Source: CAYQDR01 sp964416315 (GTDB lineage: Bacteria > Methylomirabilota > Methylomirabilia > Rokubacteriales > DASRDR01). From it: a stretch of DNA of 40,103 nucleotides. The stretch covers positions 1 through 40,103 of the forward strand of contig CAYQDR010000032.1 of NCBI GenBank assembly GCA_964416315.1, written 5' to 3'. The notes under the pieces were generated by a model. The model did not search any database. It was not told the origin of the DNA and was given only the letters and a program-made list of their open reading frames with translations. A program made the position numbers and the translations under genes. Below, piece after piece: positions 40,076 to 40,103 of this stretch (its first letter is position 1; each line of letters starts with the position of its first letter).

Positions 40076-40103
40076 CATCTCCCGGCTCGACTTCTTTGCC
40101 GCT
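40054..40103. other. Sequence not matching cmr4, possible mobile element end
   Basis: The last 50 bases begin TGTTAGCGCCCACGCTTTCT. A terminal TGT/TG end followed by GCGCCC is seen in several insertion sequence families, including IS21- and IS481-like elements, but too little is present to identify an inverted repeat or target duplication. A contig break or misjoin would look the same. Confidence 0.25.

Overview
The window is very GC-rich, with frequent GTG starts, tightly overlapping genes and GC-rich hairpin repeats between genes. It looks chromosomal, from a soil or subsurface bacterium. The style (tandem ArnT-like glycosyltransferases, abundant SDR and MFS genes, REP-like hairpins with the core CGATTGCGCGGGCAAAGCCC) recalls Candidatus Rokubacteria/Methylomirabilota, but that is an impression and not a proven placement. 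No rRNA, tRNA or CRISPR array is visible, and no stretch longer than about 300 bases lacks a gene.

Layout. (1) 64-2119: an SDR oxidoreductase and an MFS transporter. (2) 2132-9436: two overlapping GT39 membrane glycosyltransferases on the minus strand, divergent from a plus-strand run of PAP2 phosphatase, GT9 glycosyltransferase, SPFH/stomatin protein, TfoX-like protein and glyoxalase-like protein. (3) 9577-14887: a molybdopterin oxidoreductase, a RimK-like ATP-grasp enzyme and a PilB/GspE-type ATPase. (4) 14982-16499: an ECF sigma factor coupled to a protein that joins a zinc anti-sigma motif, an O6-alkylguanine-DNA alkyltransferase and an Ada-like four-cysteine domain. This looks like a sigma/anti-sigma version of the adaptive response to DNA alkylation. 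(5) 16719-21559: small hypotheticals, an SDR, PhnW and a phosphonoacetate hydrolase (phosphonate breakdown), and a NUDIX hydrolase. (6) 21817-23175: an HNH/DUF222 gene bracketed by direct copies of an intergenic repeat.

(7) 23388-40103 is a CRISPR-Cas island without adaptation genes. A WYL regulator (frameshifted) and Cas6 are followed by a SEC-C protein overlapping cas6, a Phd/VapC toxin-antitoxin pair, and a nucleotidyltransferase coupled to a two-domain partner. Then comes a compact operon: type I-D subunits (Cas10d/Csc3 with an intact HD motif, an unrecognised 205-residue protein, Csc2, Csc1) running with an 8-base overlap into type III-B-like RAMP genes (two Cmr1-like, one Cmr6-like, a Csx11-type Cas10 relative without GGDD or an intact HD, and a Cmr4-like protein cut short near the window end). 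Cas3, Cas1, Cas2, Cas4, Cmr3, Cmr5 and an array are not in the window.

The joined I-D/III-B operon with an extra subunit, the toxin-antitoxin genes embedded between cas6 and the effector genes, and the alkylation-sensing sigma/anti-sigma pair are the most unusual parts. Five apparent single-base deletions occur (one in the WYL gene, four within about 600 bases of the tandem cmr1-like genes). They are either assembly errors in short homopolymers or real decay.
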